Below, piece by piece: positions 15,301 to 23,091 of a stretch of 33,419 bases of DNA. Under the pieces are notes generated by a model. The model searched no databases and was not told the origin of the DNA. It saw only the letters and a program-made list of their open reading frames with translations. Position 1 is the stretch's first letter, and each line of letters opens with the position of its first letter. A program made the translations under genes and the position numbers. Source of the DNA: Lachnospiraceae bacterium UBA3762 (lineage in GTDB: Bacteria > Bacillota > Clostridia > Lachnospirales > Lachnospiraceae); the NCBI GenBank assembly GCA_002371615.1, contig DFGA01000066.1, positions 1 through 33,419 of the forward strand, in the 5' to 3' direction.

Positions 15301-15495
15301 TCAGACAACTGCCGCATTATATGGGTGGATATCGGATATTTCACTTCCATGTTCTGGCTTTAACTGCCTGATATCAATATCATTTTGTATATCTAAAAAA
15401 TACTTGTCCGAAGTTCCGAAGAATCTGGCCAATCGAAGAGATGTATCAGCAGTCACCTTTCTTCTGTCGTGAATAAGGGCGGGAATAAATTCTAA
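15301..15495 (-). pseudogene. 5'-truncated HigA-type antitoxin remnant
   Basis: The minus strand reads EFIPALIHDRRKVTADTSLR and then LARFFGTSDKYFLDIQND, which is the recognition-helix half and tail of HigA-family HTH antitoxins (consensus TADTALRLARxFGTS). The first half of the HTH domain and the start are missing, cut off where the leader of the plus-strand alpha/beta hydrolase begins. No HigB toxin is adjacent. It occupies most of the 315-nt space between the EAL gene and the hydrolase. Confidence 0.65.
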
Positions 15496-15513
15496 GAAAG
15501 AGGGCTTAAAAAG

Positions 15514-16485
15514 GTGAAAATAAGAAAGCTACGTGTTATAGCAGTTGCAATAGCAGCATCTTTTGTGATCACAGGATGCGGCAATGTAAATGTTACAATT
15601 AACAGTCCGAATGAACAGTCGGAGATCGAATACAGTGATGATGTATGCCCTCTTGAGAGAAACGGTATAGAACTGTATCTTTCCAGGCTGTCCATGAAGG
15701 ACGCTCAGCCGGAAAAGAGTATTCTGCTTGTCCACGGAGTGACATATTCTTCTCATGAATTTGATATAGATTATCAGGACTACAGCCTTGCACGAGCTCT
15801 CGCGAGGGAGGGATACGGTGTCTGGAGGCTTGATATAGCTGGATTTGGACGTTCGGGGGATGTTTCCGACGGCTTTCTTCCGGATTCAGATTATGCGGCG
15901 GAGGATATAAATGCCGCGGTAGAAAAGATCGTGGAAGTTACGGGGCAGAAAAAGATCGATGTTCTTGGCTGGAGCTGGGGTACGGTAACGGCTGGCAGAT
16001 TTGCCGTAAAACATAGCGAACATATAAATAAACTCGTATTATATGCCCCCATTTTATGCGGTATCGGAAAATATGATGTAACAGAGCCGTTTCACCATAA
16101 TACATGGGAGCATGCGGCGGATGATTTTCAAAAGGATGAGCAGGGAAACATAGATCATGCCATAGTTGATCCGGCTGTTGTAGAGATGTTCTGTTCCGGA
16201 TGCTGGCATTACGATAAGGATTCCAGCCCTAACGGCGGCAGAAGAGATGTGTGCGTTGATAGTTCGGAACTTCTGGTCGACCTTGATAAGATTACGGTCC
16301 CCACGTTGGTGATATGCGGAGACAAAGACCCATATCTTGATTACGGCCTTGTAAAGGGCTGTCTCGATCATCTGCCGGACGGATCGAAACTTGAGATCAT
16401 AGAAGGAGGATCGCATGTTGTATATATCGAAAAACCCTGTTATCACCTCTTTCAGGATAAGTTAATTGATTTTCTTGGGCACTGA
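15514..16485 (+). CDS. Alpha/beta-hydrolase lipoprotein
   Basis: Predicted serine hydrolase tethered outside the cell. A signal peptide (KLRVIAVAIAASFV) ends in lipobox ITGC. The fold is clear: LLVHGVTYSSHEF carries the oxyanion HG, WRLDIAGFGRSG follows, the nucleophile Ser lies in LGWSWGT (about residue 154), Asp in VICGDKDPYLDY (about 271) and His in EGGSHVVYI (about 303). The length of 323 residues is normal. The start is a GTG about 9 bases after AGAGGG. The substrate (ester, lactone or peptide) cannot be told. It lies 50 nt before the YunG-like gene and starts a co-directional run. Confidence 0.87.
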   Translation: MKIRKLRVIAVAIAASFVITGCGNVNVTINSPNEQSEIEYSDDVCPLERNGIELYLSRLSMKDAQPEKSILLVHGVTYSSHEFDIDYQDYSLARALAREGYGVWRLDIAGFGRSGDVSDGFLPDSDYAAEDINAAVEKIVEVTGQKKIDVLGWSWGTVTAGRFAVKHSEHINKLVLYAPILCGIGKYDVTEPFHHNTWEHAADDFQKDEQGNIDHAIVDPAVVEMFCSGCWHYDKDSSPNGGRRDVCVDSSELLVDLDKITVPTLVICGDKDPYLDYGLVKGCLDHLPDGSKLEIIEGGSHVVYIEKPCYHLFQDKLIDFLGH

Positions 16486-16537
16486 CCATGGACGCATAAT
16501 CTTATGAACTATACATGAAAAGGGAGATAAACAGGGA

Positions 16538-16969
16538 ATGATCACAAAAGAGTATAAGTTTTACGGTTGGGAAAAAGCTGATGTAAAAGACGAGAGAGGT
16601 CTTACCCCGAGAGATTATTACGATCTTCTTGAAAAAATATGGACAGTAGAAACGTGCGCGCCGCGCCTTAGAAAGGATTGGAACGAAGGTAACAAAACGC
16701 TTGGACAGTGTTCCATTACTGCTTTTCTCATGCAGGATATATACGGCGGAAAGGTGTATGGGATCGAAAGAAGCGGCGGGACATTCCACTGTTTTAATGA
16801 CGTGGATGGATGCGTATTTGACCTTACAAGCGAGCAGTTCAAGGGTGAGAAGCTTGATTATACAGACTGCCCCGAGCAATTTCGCGAAGTACATTTTGCA
16901 AAAGAAGAAAAGAAACTTCGGTATGAGCTCCTAAAGAAGAGACTTAAAAAAGAAATGGAGAACAGATAG
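16538..16969 (+). CDS. YunG-like protein of unknown function
   Basis: The 143-residue protein resembles the uncharacterised Bacillus YunG family. It has a Trp/Cys-rich opening, then LGQCSITAFLMQDIYGG (about 56-72), and HCFNDVDGCVFDLTSEQF (about 87-104). The Cys in GQC, the His in FHCFN and the Asp in FDLT could form a cysteine-protease-like triad, as suggested by spacing only. The C-terminus is a basic, charged helix. A GGGAG-type site precedes the ATG. It has no signal peptide. Confidence 0.7.
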   Translation: MITKEYKFYGWEKADVKDERGLTPRDYYDLLEKIWTVETCAPRLRKDWNEGNKTLGQCSITAFLMQDIYGGKVYGIERSGGTFHCFNDVDGCVFDLTSEQFKGEKLDYTDCPEQFREVHFAKEEKKLRYELLKKRLKKEMENR

Positions 16970-17026
16970 ATAGTTTTTTTCTGATAGTCACGAAGATAGC
17001 GGGATCCTACGGACAGCTATGGGTGG

Positions 17027-17236
17027 TTGTCTGACGGAGAATATACACCGGTATCCCTGCTTGCAACCCAGGTTGTGGCGGGAAAGAATTACTGTATCCT
17101 CTGCCAGGTCAAACCAAAAGATGCCACCGAGCAGAAATGGACGCTTGTTTATATCTATGCGGATCTTCAGGGAAATGCCGAGATCATGAACACATATGAT
17201 CTCTACATTGCACAGCACAGCATGCCGAAAGAGTGA
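17027..17236 (+). pseudogene. 5'-truncated cystatin-like domain protein
   Basis: The frame LATQVVAGKNYCILCQ, followed by KWTLVYIYADLQGNAEI, matches the C-terminal half of small cystatin-like proteins common in gut and rumen clostridia (QVVAGxNYxxL core). The N-terminal helix is absent, the only possible start is TTG without a ribosome-binding site, and upstream codons in frame do not continue the domain. It is probably a remnant, ending 7 nt before the VOC pseudogene. Confidence 0.5.
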
Positions 17237-17242
17237 GATGAC

Positions 17243-17629
17243 ATGATAAAGGGAATACATCACGTATCAATCTAATGCATAAAAGTAGACTATGAAAAGG
17301 TAAGATCATTTTATACGGATGTTCTCGGCCTAAAACTTCTCAGGCAGTGGCCGGACGGTACTATGCTCGAGATCGGAGGAGATATCGTAGAGATATTCAA
17401 TAACGGGACCGAAAGGCTTCCAAAAGGAGTGATAACACATATCGCTTTTTCTACCGACAATCCCGATGAACTTGCAAAAAGAGTAAAGGATGCAGGATAC
17501 GAGGTCTTTATGGAGCCAAACGATAAATCGATTCCGTCCGATCCCCCGTATCCGATAAGAGTATCATTCTGCTACGGACCTTTAGGGGAAGAGATAGAGT
17601 TTTTTGCCGAAAGGAAAACACAGAGCTGA
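17243..17629 (+). pseudogene. Glyoxalase/VOC-family protein, interrupted by an early stop
   Basis: Read through, the gene gives a normal VOC dioxygenase-superfamily protein of about 128 residues: MIKGIHHVSI, VDYEKVRSFYTDVLGLKLL, GDIVEIFNNG, ITHIAFSTDNPDELAKRV, CYGPLGEEIEFFAE. The metal-binding His of HHVSI and the final Glu of EIEFF are present. Codon 11 is TAA (17273-17275), where AAA (Lys) would be usual, so a single base change ends translation. Re-initiation at Met 17363 would drop the first half of the fold. It is recently dead, as the rest of the frame is undamaged. Confidence 0.8.
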
Positions 17630-17640
17630 TCTGGAGAATA

Positions 17641-18021
17641 AAAGCAGAGAGATTCTTTAAAGAGCGCGGTGTAAAGGTTCAGTTCATCGACATGAAAGAG
17701 AAGGGCATGAGCAAGGGAGAGTTTACTTCTGTTGCCCAGGCTGTCGGCGGCATCGAGAAGCTCATTAATGAAAACTGCAAGGATAAGGATACGCTTGGGA
17801 TCATAACAAGCGGATATTTAAAACCGGAAGAGGCGCTCAGACTCCTTATGATAGGACCCGAGTATACACAGGTTGCGATAAAAACGGAAAAAGCCGCAGA
17901 ACGTCTTAAGTGGATAAGCTTCGAGGAAATAAAGAAAGTCGATGATAAGACGTTAAGAGCCGAACAAAAGGAATATCAGGAAAGGTTTGCCGAAGAAATG
18001 GCAAAGATAAGCGAGGATTAA
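17641..18021 (+). pseudogene. Chimeric ArsC/Spx-like fragment fused to an unknown tail
   Basis: Residues 1-56 (KAERFFKERGVKVQFIDMKE through GGIEKLINENCKDKDTL) match positions 15-68 of the intact ArsC-like protein at 21706. The N-terminal strand with the active-site Cys is missing, and after DTLGII the sequence changes to an unrelated charged tail (EEALRLLMIGPEYTQVAIK to the end). No ribosome-binding site precedes the frame; the first ATG (17692) lies inside the domain. It looks like the product of two deletions joining pieces of two genes. The tail of about 65 residues is the end of another, unrecognised protein. Confidence 0.65.
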
Positions 18022-18022
18022 G

Positions 18023-18391
18023 ATGTTTTTTATAATGGGGATCACACAGGGCAGAAAGGATTTTGACATAAACCAGCTCATGACCTGCAGCCTCTGCGGA
18101 GCATACGGAAGCTTTAAGGTGTTTATGACCTATACGGTTCTATCACTGTTCTTTATCCCGACATTAAAATGGGGCAAGAGATATTATGTGGAGACCACAT
18201 GCTGTCACGCCATATATGAGCTTGATGGCGAAGTGGGGCGGCGCATCGCAAGGGGTGAGGACGTAGAAATACGCCAGGAAGACCTTACAAGGGTAATGTA
18301 TGGAGGATATGCCGCAAAGAGGTGTAAAAACTGCGGATATTCAACAGATGAGGATTTTGAGTTCTGCCCGAAATGCGGCAGCAGATTTTAG
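18023..18391 (+). CDS. Zinc-ribbon membrane-associated protein
   Basis: A 122-residue protein with a C-terminal zinc ribbon, CKNCGYSTDEDFEFCPKCGS (about 101-120), giving four cysteine ligands. A second Cys pair is at CSLCG (about 22-26), and a hydrophobic stretch is at about 33-50 (VFMTYTVLSLFFIPTLKW). A middle segment YYVETTCCHAIYELD holds a Cys pair. Close relatives are frequent in Lachnospiraceae and start with the same MFF, supporting Met1. The start lies 1 nt after the preceding stop. Function unknown; it may be a metal-stabilised scaffold or redox-sensitive adaptor. Confidence 0.75.
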   Translation: MFFIMGITQGRKDFDINQLMTCSLCGAYGSFKVFMTYTVLSLFFIPTLKWGKRYYVETTCCHAIYELDGEVGRRIARGEDVEIRQEDLTRVMYGGYAAKRCKNCGYSTDEDFEFCPKCGSRF

Positions 18392-18400
18392 GAGGAGAAG

Positions 18401-19087
18401 ATGGCACAGACTATTAAGATAAGTGATGATACATGGAGATTCGAGGATGACAGTGTCCGCTTTTTCCTTTTTATCGGAACAAAGAAGGCGGCTCTTATAG
18501 ACTCGGGAATGAACGTGCCTGATGCAAAAAAGCTGGCAGAGACTCTTACGGATCTTCCGCTTATCCTCATAAACACGCACGCGGATCCTGACCATATATC
18601 GGGAAACGGTGGTTTTGATGAAGTTTATATGAGCCAGAAAGAAGAGGGCAACTACAGGGAAAATGGCGGAACAGGCAGCTTTCATCCTATACATGAAGGA
18701 GAGGTGATCGATCTCGGGGACCGCCCTCTTCGTATCATAGACATCCCGGGGCATACCCCCGGAAGCATCGCGATAATCGATGAAAAGAACAGGATCCTTG
18801 TAAGTGGGGATTCCGTTGAGGACGGAAATATCTTCCTTTTCGGTCCGAGGAGAAATATGGACAGATACATCGAGAGCATGAAGCATCTCCTTGATTTCAC
18901 TGATATGTTTGATGAGATATATGCCATGCACGGATCGTTTCCGGTAAAAAATGACCTTATCGGAAAAGTCATCGAGGGAGCTCAGCTGATAAGGGCAGGA
19001 AAAGCCGAAGGAAGCCCTGTGAACCTTTTCGGGAATGAGGTAATCCTTTATAAGTTTCCCTATGCGGGCTTTTTATGTGAGAAATGA
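18401..19087 (+). CDS. Metallo-beta-lactamase-fold hydrolase
   Basis: Cytoplasmic hydrolase with a binuclear metal site. THADPDHISG (about 63-72) is the HxHxDH-type motif with Ala/Asp variation, PGHTPGS (about 119-125) supplies the third His, SGDSV (about 137) the bridging Asp, and AMHGSFP (about 181-187) the last His. The length of 228 residues and the order of motifs match glyoxalase-II-like or lactonase-like members; the substrate is unknown. AGGAGG lies 6 bases before the ATG. Its stop overlaps the next start (ATGA), indicating coupling to the membrane-anchored protein. Confidence 0.88.
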   Translation: MAQTIKISDDTWRFEDDSVRFFLFIGTKKAALIDSGMNVPDAKKLAETLTDLPLILINTHADPDHISGNGGFDEVYMSQKEEGNYRENGGTGSFHPIHEGEVIDLGDRPLRIIDIPGHTPGSIAIIDEKNRILVSGDSVEDGNIFLFGPRRNMDRYIESMKHLLDFTDMFDEIYAMHGSFPVKNDLIGKVIEGAQLIRAGKAEGSPVNLFGNEVILYKFPYAGFLCEK

Positions 19088-19710
19088 AAGAGGATAGATC
19101 AAAGAAACTCAAAATAGTCCTGATAATAGCAGCAATTGTTCTCGCAGCCGTTGCCATCTTGTACATCGTGCCGTTTGGCCTGCTTTTCTACAGTGTAGTA
19201 TCGGCAAAAGAGGAAGTATATGATGACATATCAAATTACAGAGAATATATGTCATTTGATGAATCCGCGGCAAAATGGACCAAATGGGGGATGGATGAGA
19301 CCATATGGCCGGAAAAGATAACGGACGATATGAAAGTGGCTGATTTTAAGATGGTCTATTACAATCCGTGGGATGCGCAGTATCTGGGTTACCTTGTTGT
19401 GGATTATCCGACCGAAGCGTATGAAGCCGAGATCAAAAGGCTTAAGGAATATCCGTCAACGGATTATATCGGGTATTACAGCGTTAAAGAAGAGAAAACC
19501 TATGATCTTCTGGCAGTAAACGCTGATGAATACCAGGGGTTTGTATATGCCCTTACCGACGGAAGGGGCAGGATCATATATGCGGAGCAGATTTTCTGCA
19601 ATTACATGATGGATCTTGATTACGAAAAATACATCCCGAAAGAATATCTCCTTGACGGATTTGACGCAACGGAGACAAATCCGTACAAGAAGGAGAAGCT
19701 TAAGAATTAA
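19084..19710 (+). CDS. Single-pass membrane-anchored protein of unknown function
   Basis: A short basic N-terminus (KEDRSKKLK) is followed by one transmembrane segment, IVLIIAAIVLAAVAILYIV (about 11-29), and about 170 extracellular or cytoplasmic residues rich in Tyr, Trp and acidic residues. The basic N-terminus favours an outside C-terminal domain. No domain is recognised. It overlaps the hydrolase stop by 4 nt and is followed by tag after 17 nt. Confidence 0.7.
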   Translation: MKEDRSKKLKIVLIIAAIVLAAVAILYIVPFGLLFYSVVSAKEEVYDDISNYREYMSFDESAAKWTKWGMDETIWPEKITDDMKVADFKMVYYNPWDAQYLGYLVVDYPTEAYEAEIKRLKEYPSTDYIGYYSVKEEKTYDLLAVNADEYQGFVYALTDGRGRIIYAEQIFCNYMMDLDYEKYIPKEYLLDGFDATETNPYKKEKLKN

Positions 19711-19727
19711 AAGAAAAAAGGATAGTT

Positions 19728-20339
19728 ATGGCATATTGCAGGTGGGCGGAGGCAAACGAACTGAATAAACCCTATCACGACAATGAGTGGGGGCGTCCTG
19801 TACATGATGACAGAGTGATGTTTGAACATCTGTGCCTTGAATGCCTGCAGTGCGGATTGTCCTGGGATCTTATGCTGAAAAAAAGAAAAGTATTCCGTAA
19901 ATGCTTTGCGGGTTTTGATTATGACAAGGTTGCAGAATATACAGATGCCGACATAGAGCGCATAATGAACACAAAGGATATGATAAGGTCACAGCGAAAG
20001 ATAGCGGCCATTATCAATAATGCAAGGTGCTTTAAGAAAGTACGGGAGGAATTTGGAAGCTTCTGCGATTATATCTGGGGATATACGGACGGGAAAACCG
20101 TCCTTTATCAGGGGCATAACAAGCCTGATGCAAGAATACCTGCCAGCAACGGACTGTCAAAGGCTATCAGCAAAGATCTGAAAAAGCGGGGCTTTAAGTA
20201 TGTCGGAGAGATAACGATCTATTCGCATCTTCAGGCATGCGGCATCATAAACGATCATGATGATGACTGCTTCTGCTATAAATACGTATGTGATAACCAC
20301 CCGACGGTAAGAAAACGAAGGGACGCCGAGGTTTATTAG
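19728..20339 (+). CDS. tag: DNA-3-methyladenine glycosylase I
   Basis: Removes 3-methyladenine from alkylated DNA, the first step of base excision repair. MAYCRWAEANELNKPYHDNEWGRP places zinc ligands Cys4 and His17. LQCGLSWDLMLKKRKVF (about 45-61) is the HhH-superfamily segment with the base-pocket Trp, and HLQACGIINDHDDDCFCY (about 169-186) holds the remaining zinc ligands. The length of 203 residues is normal. AAGGA lies 6 bases upstream. A second copy of its last 19 codons lies at 23092-23151, showing that part of this gene has been duplicated locally. Confidence 0.93.
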   Translation: MAYCRWAEANELNKPYHDNEWGRPVHDDRVMFEHLCLECLQCGLSWDLMLKKRKVFRKCFAGFDYDKVAEYTDADIERIMNTKDMIRSQRKIAAIINNARCFKKVREEFGSFCDYIWGYTDGKTVLYQGHNKPDARIPASNGLSKAISKDLKKRGFKYVGEITIYSHLQACGIINDHDDDCFCYKYVCDNHPTVRKRRDAEVY

Positions 20340-20354
20340 AAGGAGAGGGTAAAG

Positions 20355-20894
20355 ATGGAAATACTTGTACTAAAGAGCAGCGGAAACAAAAACGGATCAT
20401 CGGCCCTTATTGCCGGTGAGTTTATAAAGGGCGCAAAAGAAGCGGGGCATGTGATCACAGAATATGACTTGATGAACAAGGATATCCGTCCGTGCAGGGG
20501 CTGTAATGCTTGCGGCATGAACGGAGCATGCGTACAAAAGGATGACTTTGAAAATGAATTAAAGAATCTTATCAAAAAAGCAGATATGCTCGTATTTGTC
20601 ATGCCGGTATACTATTACAACTGGCCGGCCCAGTTAAAATGCGTGGTGGACAGGTTTTACAGCTTTACCGGGGAACTTACAGGTATGCATAAAAAGACAG
20701 CTCTTCTTGCCGTTGCCTGGGATGACTCCGATACCGTATTTGAAGTAACAGAAGCTTATTACAGGAGAATTTGCGAATACATGCAGTTTACCAACTGCGG
20801 CACAGTCTTCGGGAAGGGGTGCGGCACGCCGTCAATGACAGCAGAAAGTATATATCCGAAGGCCGCATATGAGCTTGGCCTGAAAATCGTATAA
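20355..20894 (+). CDS. Flavodoxin-fold NAD(P)H:FMN reductase-like protein
   Basis: A 179-residue flavoprotein of the iron-sulfur flavoprotein/NADPH-dependent FMN reductase family. The N-terminal LVLKSSGNKNGSS is the phosphate-binding loop. RPCRGCNACGMNGACVQKDD (about 47-66) is a Cys-rich segment of the type that in Isf proteins binds an iron-sulfur cluster. VMPVYYYNWPAQLKCVVDR (about 79-97) is the flavin-contacting motif. GGAGAGGG precedes the ATG. It is 15 nt after tag and in the same direction. The exact electron acceptor is unknown. Confidence 0.86.
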   Translation: MEILVLKSSGNKNGSSALIAGEFIKGAKEAGHVITEYDLMNKDIRPCRGCNACGMNGACVQKDDFENELKNLIKKADMLVFVMPVYYYNWPAQLKCVVDRFYSFTGELTGMHKKTALLAVAWDDSDTVFEVTEAYYRRICEYMQFTNCGTVFGKGCGTPSMTAESIYPKAAYELGLKIV

Positions 20895-20935
20895 GCAGGT
20901 TTTGATGAGTTTATGCCCAAGTCAGAGGATCTAAG

Positions 20936-21673
20936 ATGATGAAAAACAGAGAAGAGGCCATAAAGGATCTTACCCTTGCCCTTATGTACCTTACAAGGTT
21001 TAATAATAGTGAAGAGCCGCATTTTCATGAGCTTTCATGGAAAGGATATGACCATGAAACTCTTAAAGAACTTGATGAGGAAGACATGATCCGCATACCG
21101 GCAAAGGCAAAGTATGCCTATATCCTTCCCGACGGAAGAAGAAGGGTGATGGAAGTCGTAAAGGAGCTTGGCATTGCTGACTATGACCTGTATGAACGCT
21201 TTGATTTCCGCCTGATAAATGATGATGAGGCAGATGAGGCGGCAACAGTGGAAGCCGAATGCTTTCCGCCCAAAGAGGCTTGTATGCTGGAACATATGAG
21301 GGAGCGGGTAAGAGCCGCAAAAGAAATATTCCTGGTGGCGGTCGAGAAAAAAACCGGTAAGATGGCCGGTTTTGTGAACGGCATAGCAACAGATAGCGAT
21401 GACTTTACGGATGACTTCTTTACAGATGCATCCCTTCATGATAAAGACGGCAGGAACATTATGATCTGCGGCATATGTGTCCGTCCCGAGTACCAAAAGC
21501 AGGGTCTTGCAAGAGAACTTGTATATAATTACTGCAGAAGAGAGTGGGAAAAGGGCAGAAGCACCCTTATCCTTACGTGCAAGGAACAGAAGGTAAAGAT
21601 GTATAAAAAGTTCGGATTTACCGACAGGGGGGGGAGGCAAACTCTTCATGGGGCGGCCAGAAGTGGCATCTGA
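20936..21673 (+). CDS. DUF6429-like domain fused to a GNAT acetyltransferase, frameshifted at a G8 tract
   Basis: Residues 1-70 (LALMYLTRF, HELSWKGYDHETLKEL, AKAKYAYILPDGR) resemble the small DUF6429 family. Residues 90-245 form a GNAT domain with the acetyl-CoA loop CVRPEYQKQGLARELV (about 181-196) and the C-terminal MYKKFGFTDRG. After GGG codons in a run of eight G (21627-21634) the frame ends in an unnatural RQTLHGAARSGI. The other frame reads EANSSWGGQKWHLMDLILNR to TAG at 21694-21696, which is a normal GNAT ending. A one-base gain or two-base loss in the run would restore the full protein. Slippage (phase variation), mutation or a sequencing error are the options. Confidence 0.8.
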   Translation: MMKNREEAIKDLTLALMYLTRFNNSEEPHFHELSWKGYDHETLKELDEEDMIRIPAKAKYAYILPDGRRRVMEVVKELGIADYDLYERFDFRLINDDEADEAATVEAECFPPKEACMLEHMRERVRAAKEIFLVAVEKKTGKMAGFVNGIATDSDDFTDDFFTDASLHDKDGRNIMICGICVRPEYQKQGLARELVYNYCRREWEKGRSTLILTCKEQKVKMYKKFGFTDRGGRQTLHGAARSGI

Positions 21674-21705
21674 TGGACTTGATTCTTAACCGGTAGGAGA
21701 AGAAA

Positions 21706-22044
21706 ATGATACAGATATTCGGAACGAAAAAATGCAACGATACAAAGAAAGCGGAGCGGTTCTTCAAAGAGAGGAACGTCAAGTTTCAGTTCATTGACAT
21801 GAAGGAAAAAGGTATGAGCAAAGGTGAGCTTACATCCGTAGCACAGTCTGTTGGTGGCATCGATAAGCTTATAAACGAAAACTGTAAGGATAGAGACATG
21901 CTCGCACTCATACAACATATGTCCGGAGATGACAGGATAGAGAAGATCCTTGAAAACCAGCAGATCATCATAACCCCGGTCGTAAGGAACGGTAAGGCGG
22001 CTACCCTGGGTTATCAGCCGGATGTATGGAAGGGATGGAAATGA
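21706..22044 (+). CDS. ArsC/Spx-family thioredoxin-fold protein
   Basis: A 112-residue member of the ArsC/Spx/YffB group. The N-terminal FGTKKCNDTKKAERFF has one active-site-position Cys (Cys10), followed by an FIDMKEKGMSKGEL stretch and the cis-Pro region IITPVVRNGKAATLGY near residue 90. Such clostridial proteins are annotated as arsenate reductase-like, but true arsenate reduction is unproven and no ars genes are nearby. AGGAG lies 6 bases before the ATG. The stop overlaps the next lipoprotein start. A truncated, diverged copy lies at 17641. Confidence 0.85.
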   Translation: MIQIFGTKKCNDTKKAERFFKERNVKFQFIDMKEKGMSKGELTSVAQSVGGIDKLINENCKDRDMLALIQHMSGDDRIEKILENQQIIITPVVRNGKAATLGYQPDVWKGWK

Positions 22045-22463
22045 GAAGTACAGCGTTTTTTGCGGCATTGATAACTGCCATTATACTTTCAGGGTGCGCC
22101 GTGCGCAAAAACGAAGTTACGGTTATCGGGGGCGCTGACGGACCTACGGAAATTTATCTGTCTTCCAAAGCCGGTAAAGAAGAGTCTGTGCAGTCGGTCA
22201 AAAAAGAGTATAAGAGCGATTTTGCGACATATTACGAGATGGATGACGGTACGTGGATGTATGATGGAAGAAATTACAAATACCGCCTTGAGATAACCGG
22301 ACGCATGAGTAATGCCGCAAAGCAGTCAACATTCATATATCTGTCAAACATAGAAGATATTCCGTTTGACAGGGCAGTTATGGCATCGGGCCTTAGCAGC
22401 AACATGGCCGACTATTTCTCACTGCAGGAAGCCGTCTTTGTCGGCTGGAAGGTGGATAAATGA
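22041..22463 (+). CDS. Small lipoprotein with a decarboxylase-beta-like GGADGPT motif
   Basis: I start at ATG 22041, which overlaps the preceding stop (ATGA) and follows GGAAGG; this gives a clean signal peptide (MRSTAFFAALITAII) and lipobox LSGC. The mature protein opens with VTVIGGADGPTEIYLSSK. That stretch matches a conserved motif of the beta subunit of sodium-pumping oxaloacetate-type decarboxylases (IGGADGPTxIFLxSK), where it lies within membrane helices; here it sits outside the membrane in a 140-residue lipoprotein. The rest is unassigned. Automatic pipelines may mislabel it as a decarboxylase subunit. It overlaps thiN by 4 nt. Confidence 0.8.
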   Translation: MRSTAFFAALITAIILSGCAVRKNEVTVIGGADGPTEIYLSSKAGKEESVQSVKKEYKSDFATYYEMDDGTWMYDGRNYKYRLEITGRMSNAAKQSTFIYLSNIEDIPFDRAVMASGLSSNMADYFSLQEAVFVGWKVDK

Positions 22464-23089
22464 AGCCAGATATAGCGATCGTGGCAGGCGGAACATGTGA
22501 TCTGTCGCTTTACAAAGACATATTGGCTGATGCGTTTATAATCGGTGCCGACAGGGGAGCTTTGTACCTTGCCGAGAGCGGCTATCAGATAGATATTGCC
22601 GTGGGTGACTTTGACTCAGTGTCTCCTTCCGAGGTGGAGAAGATATGTAAATTTGCGAAAGAACTCGACAGGCTTTCTGCCGAAAAGGATGAGACTGATC
22701 TTGAACATGCCGTAAAGAGAGCCCTTCGTCTTACCGGAGTGATACATATATTAGGAGCGACGGGAGCGAGGCTTGACCAGACAGTGTCCGCGATAAACCT
22801 GTTGAAACTGTGTCATGATGCATACAGGGAAGCCTATATTTATGACGCAAACAACCGTATACGTCTCATTGAGGGTCATGCGGTGATAAAGAAGGGGCGA
22901 TACCGCTATGTATCGCTTATTCCATACGGTGACATCATGGTAAATGTATCCCTGAAGGGATTTAAATACAGCGGAGAGCACATAACACTCGAAAGAAAAT
23001 CATCTCTTGGCGTAAGTAATGAGATCGAAGGGGACGAAGCCGAGATAGAGTGCAGAGGATACCTCTATGTATTCGAGTCGGAGGACTGA
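22460..23089 (+). CDS. thiN: Thiamine pyrophosphokinase (thiamine diphosphokinase)
   Basis: Transfers pyrophosphate from ATP to thiamine to make the cofactor thiamine diphosphate. Conserved motifs are in order: IIGADRGALYL (about 28-38), VGDFDSVSP (about 49-57), AEKDETDLEHA (about 74-84), LGATGARLDQTVSAI (about 98-112) and a C-terminal SLGVSNEIEGDEAEI (about 182-196). The length of 209 residues is normal. It overlaps the lipoprotein gene by 4 nt (ATGA), so it depends on translation of that gene. A fragment of tag begins 2 nt after its stop. Confidence 0.92.
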   Translation: MKPDIAIVAGGTCDLSLYKDILADAFIIGADRGALYLAESGYQIDIAVGDFDSVSPSEVEKICKFAKELDRLSAEKDETDLEHAVKRALRLTGVIHILGATGARLDQTVSAINLLKLCHDAYREAYIYDANNRIRLIEGHAVIKKGRYRYVSLIPYGDIMVNVSLKGFKYSGEHITLERKSSLGVSNEIEGDEAEIECRGYLYVFESED

Positions 23090-23091
23090 CG

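Noticed and set aside
21035..21649. 204-codon minus-strand open frame opposite the GNAT gene
   Set aside because: Shadow of a real gene; composition (Phe, His, Cys rich) is that of antisense coding.
22041..22463. Sodium-translocating decarboxylase beta subunit
   Set aside because: Only the GGADGPT motif is shared; the protein is a 140-residue lipoprotein without the multi-helix membrane fold.
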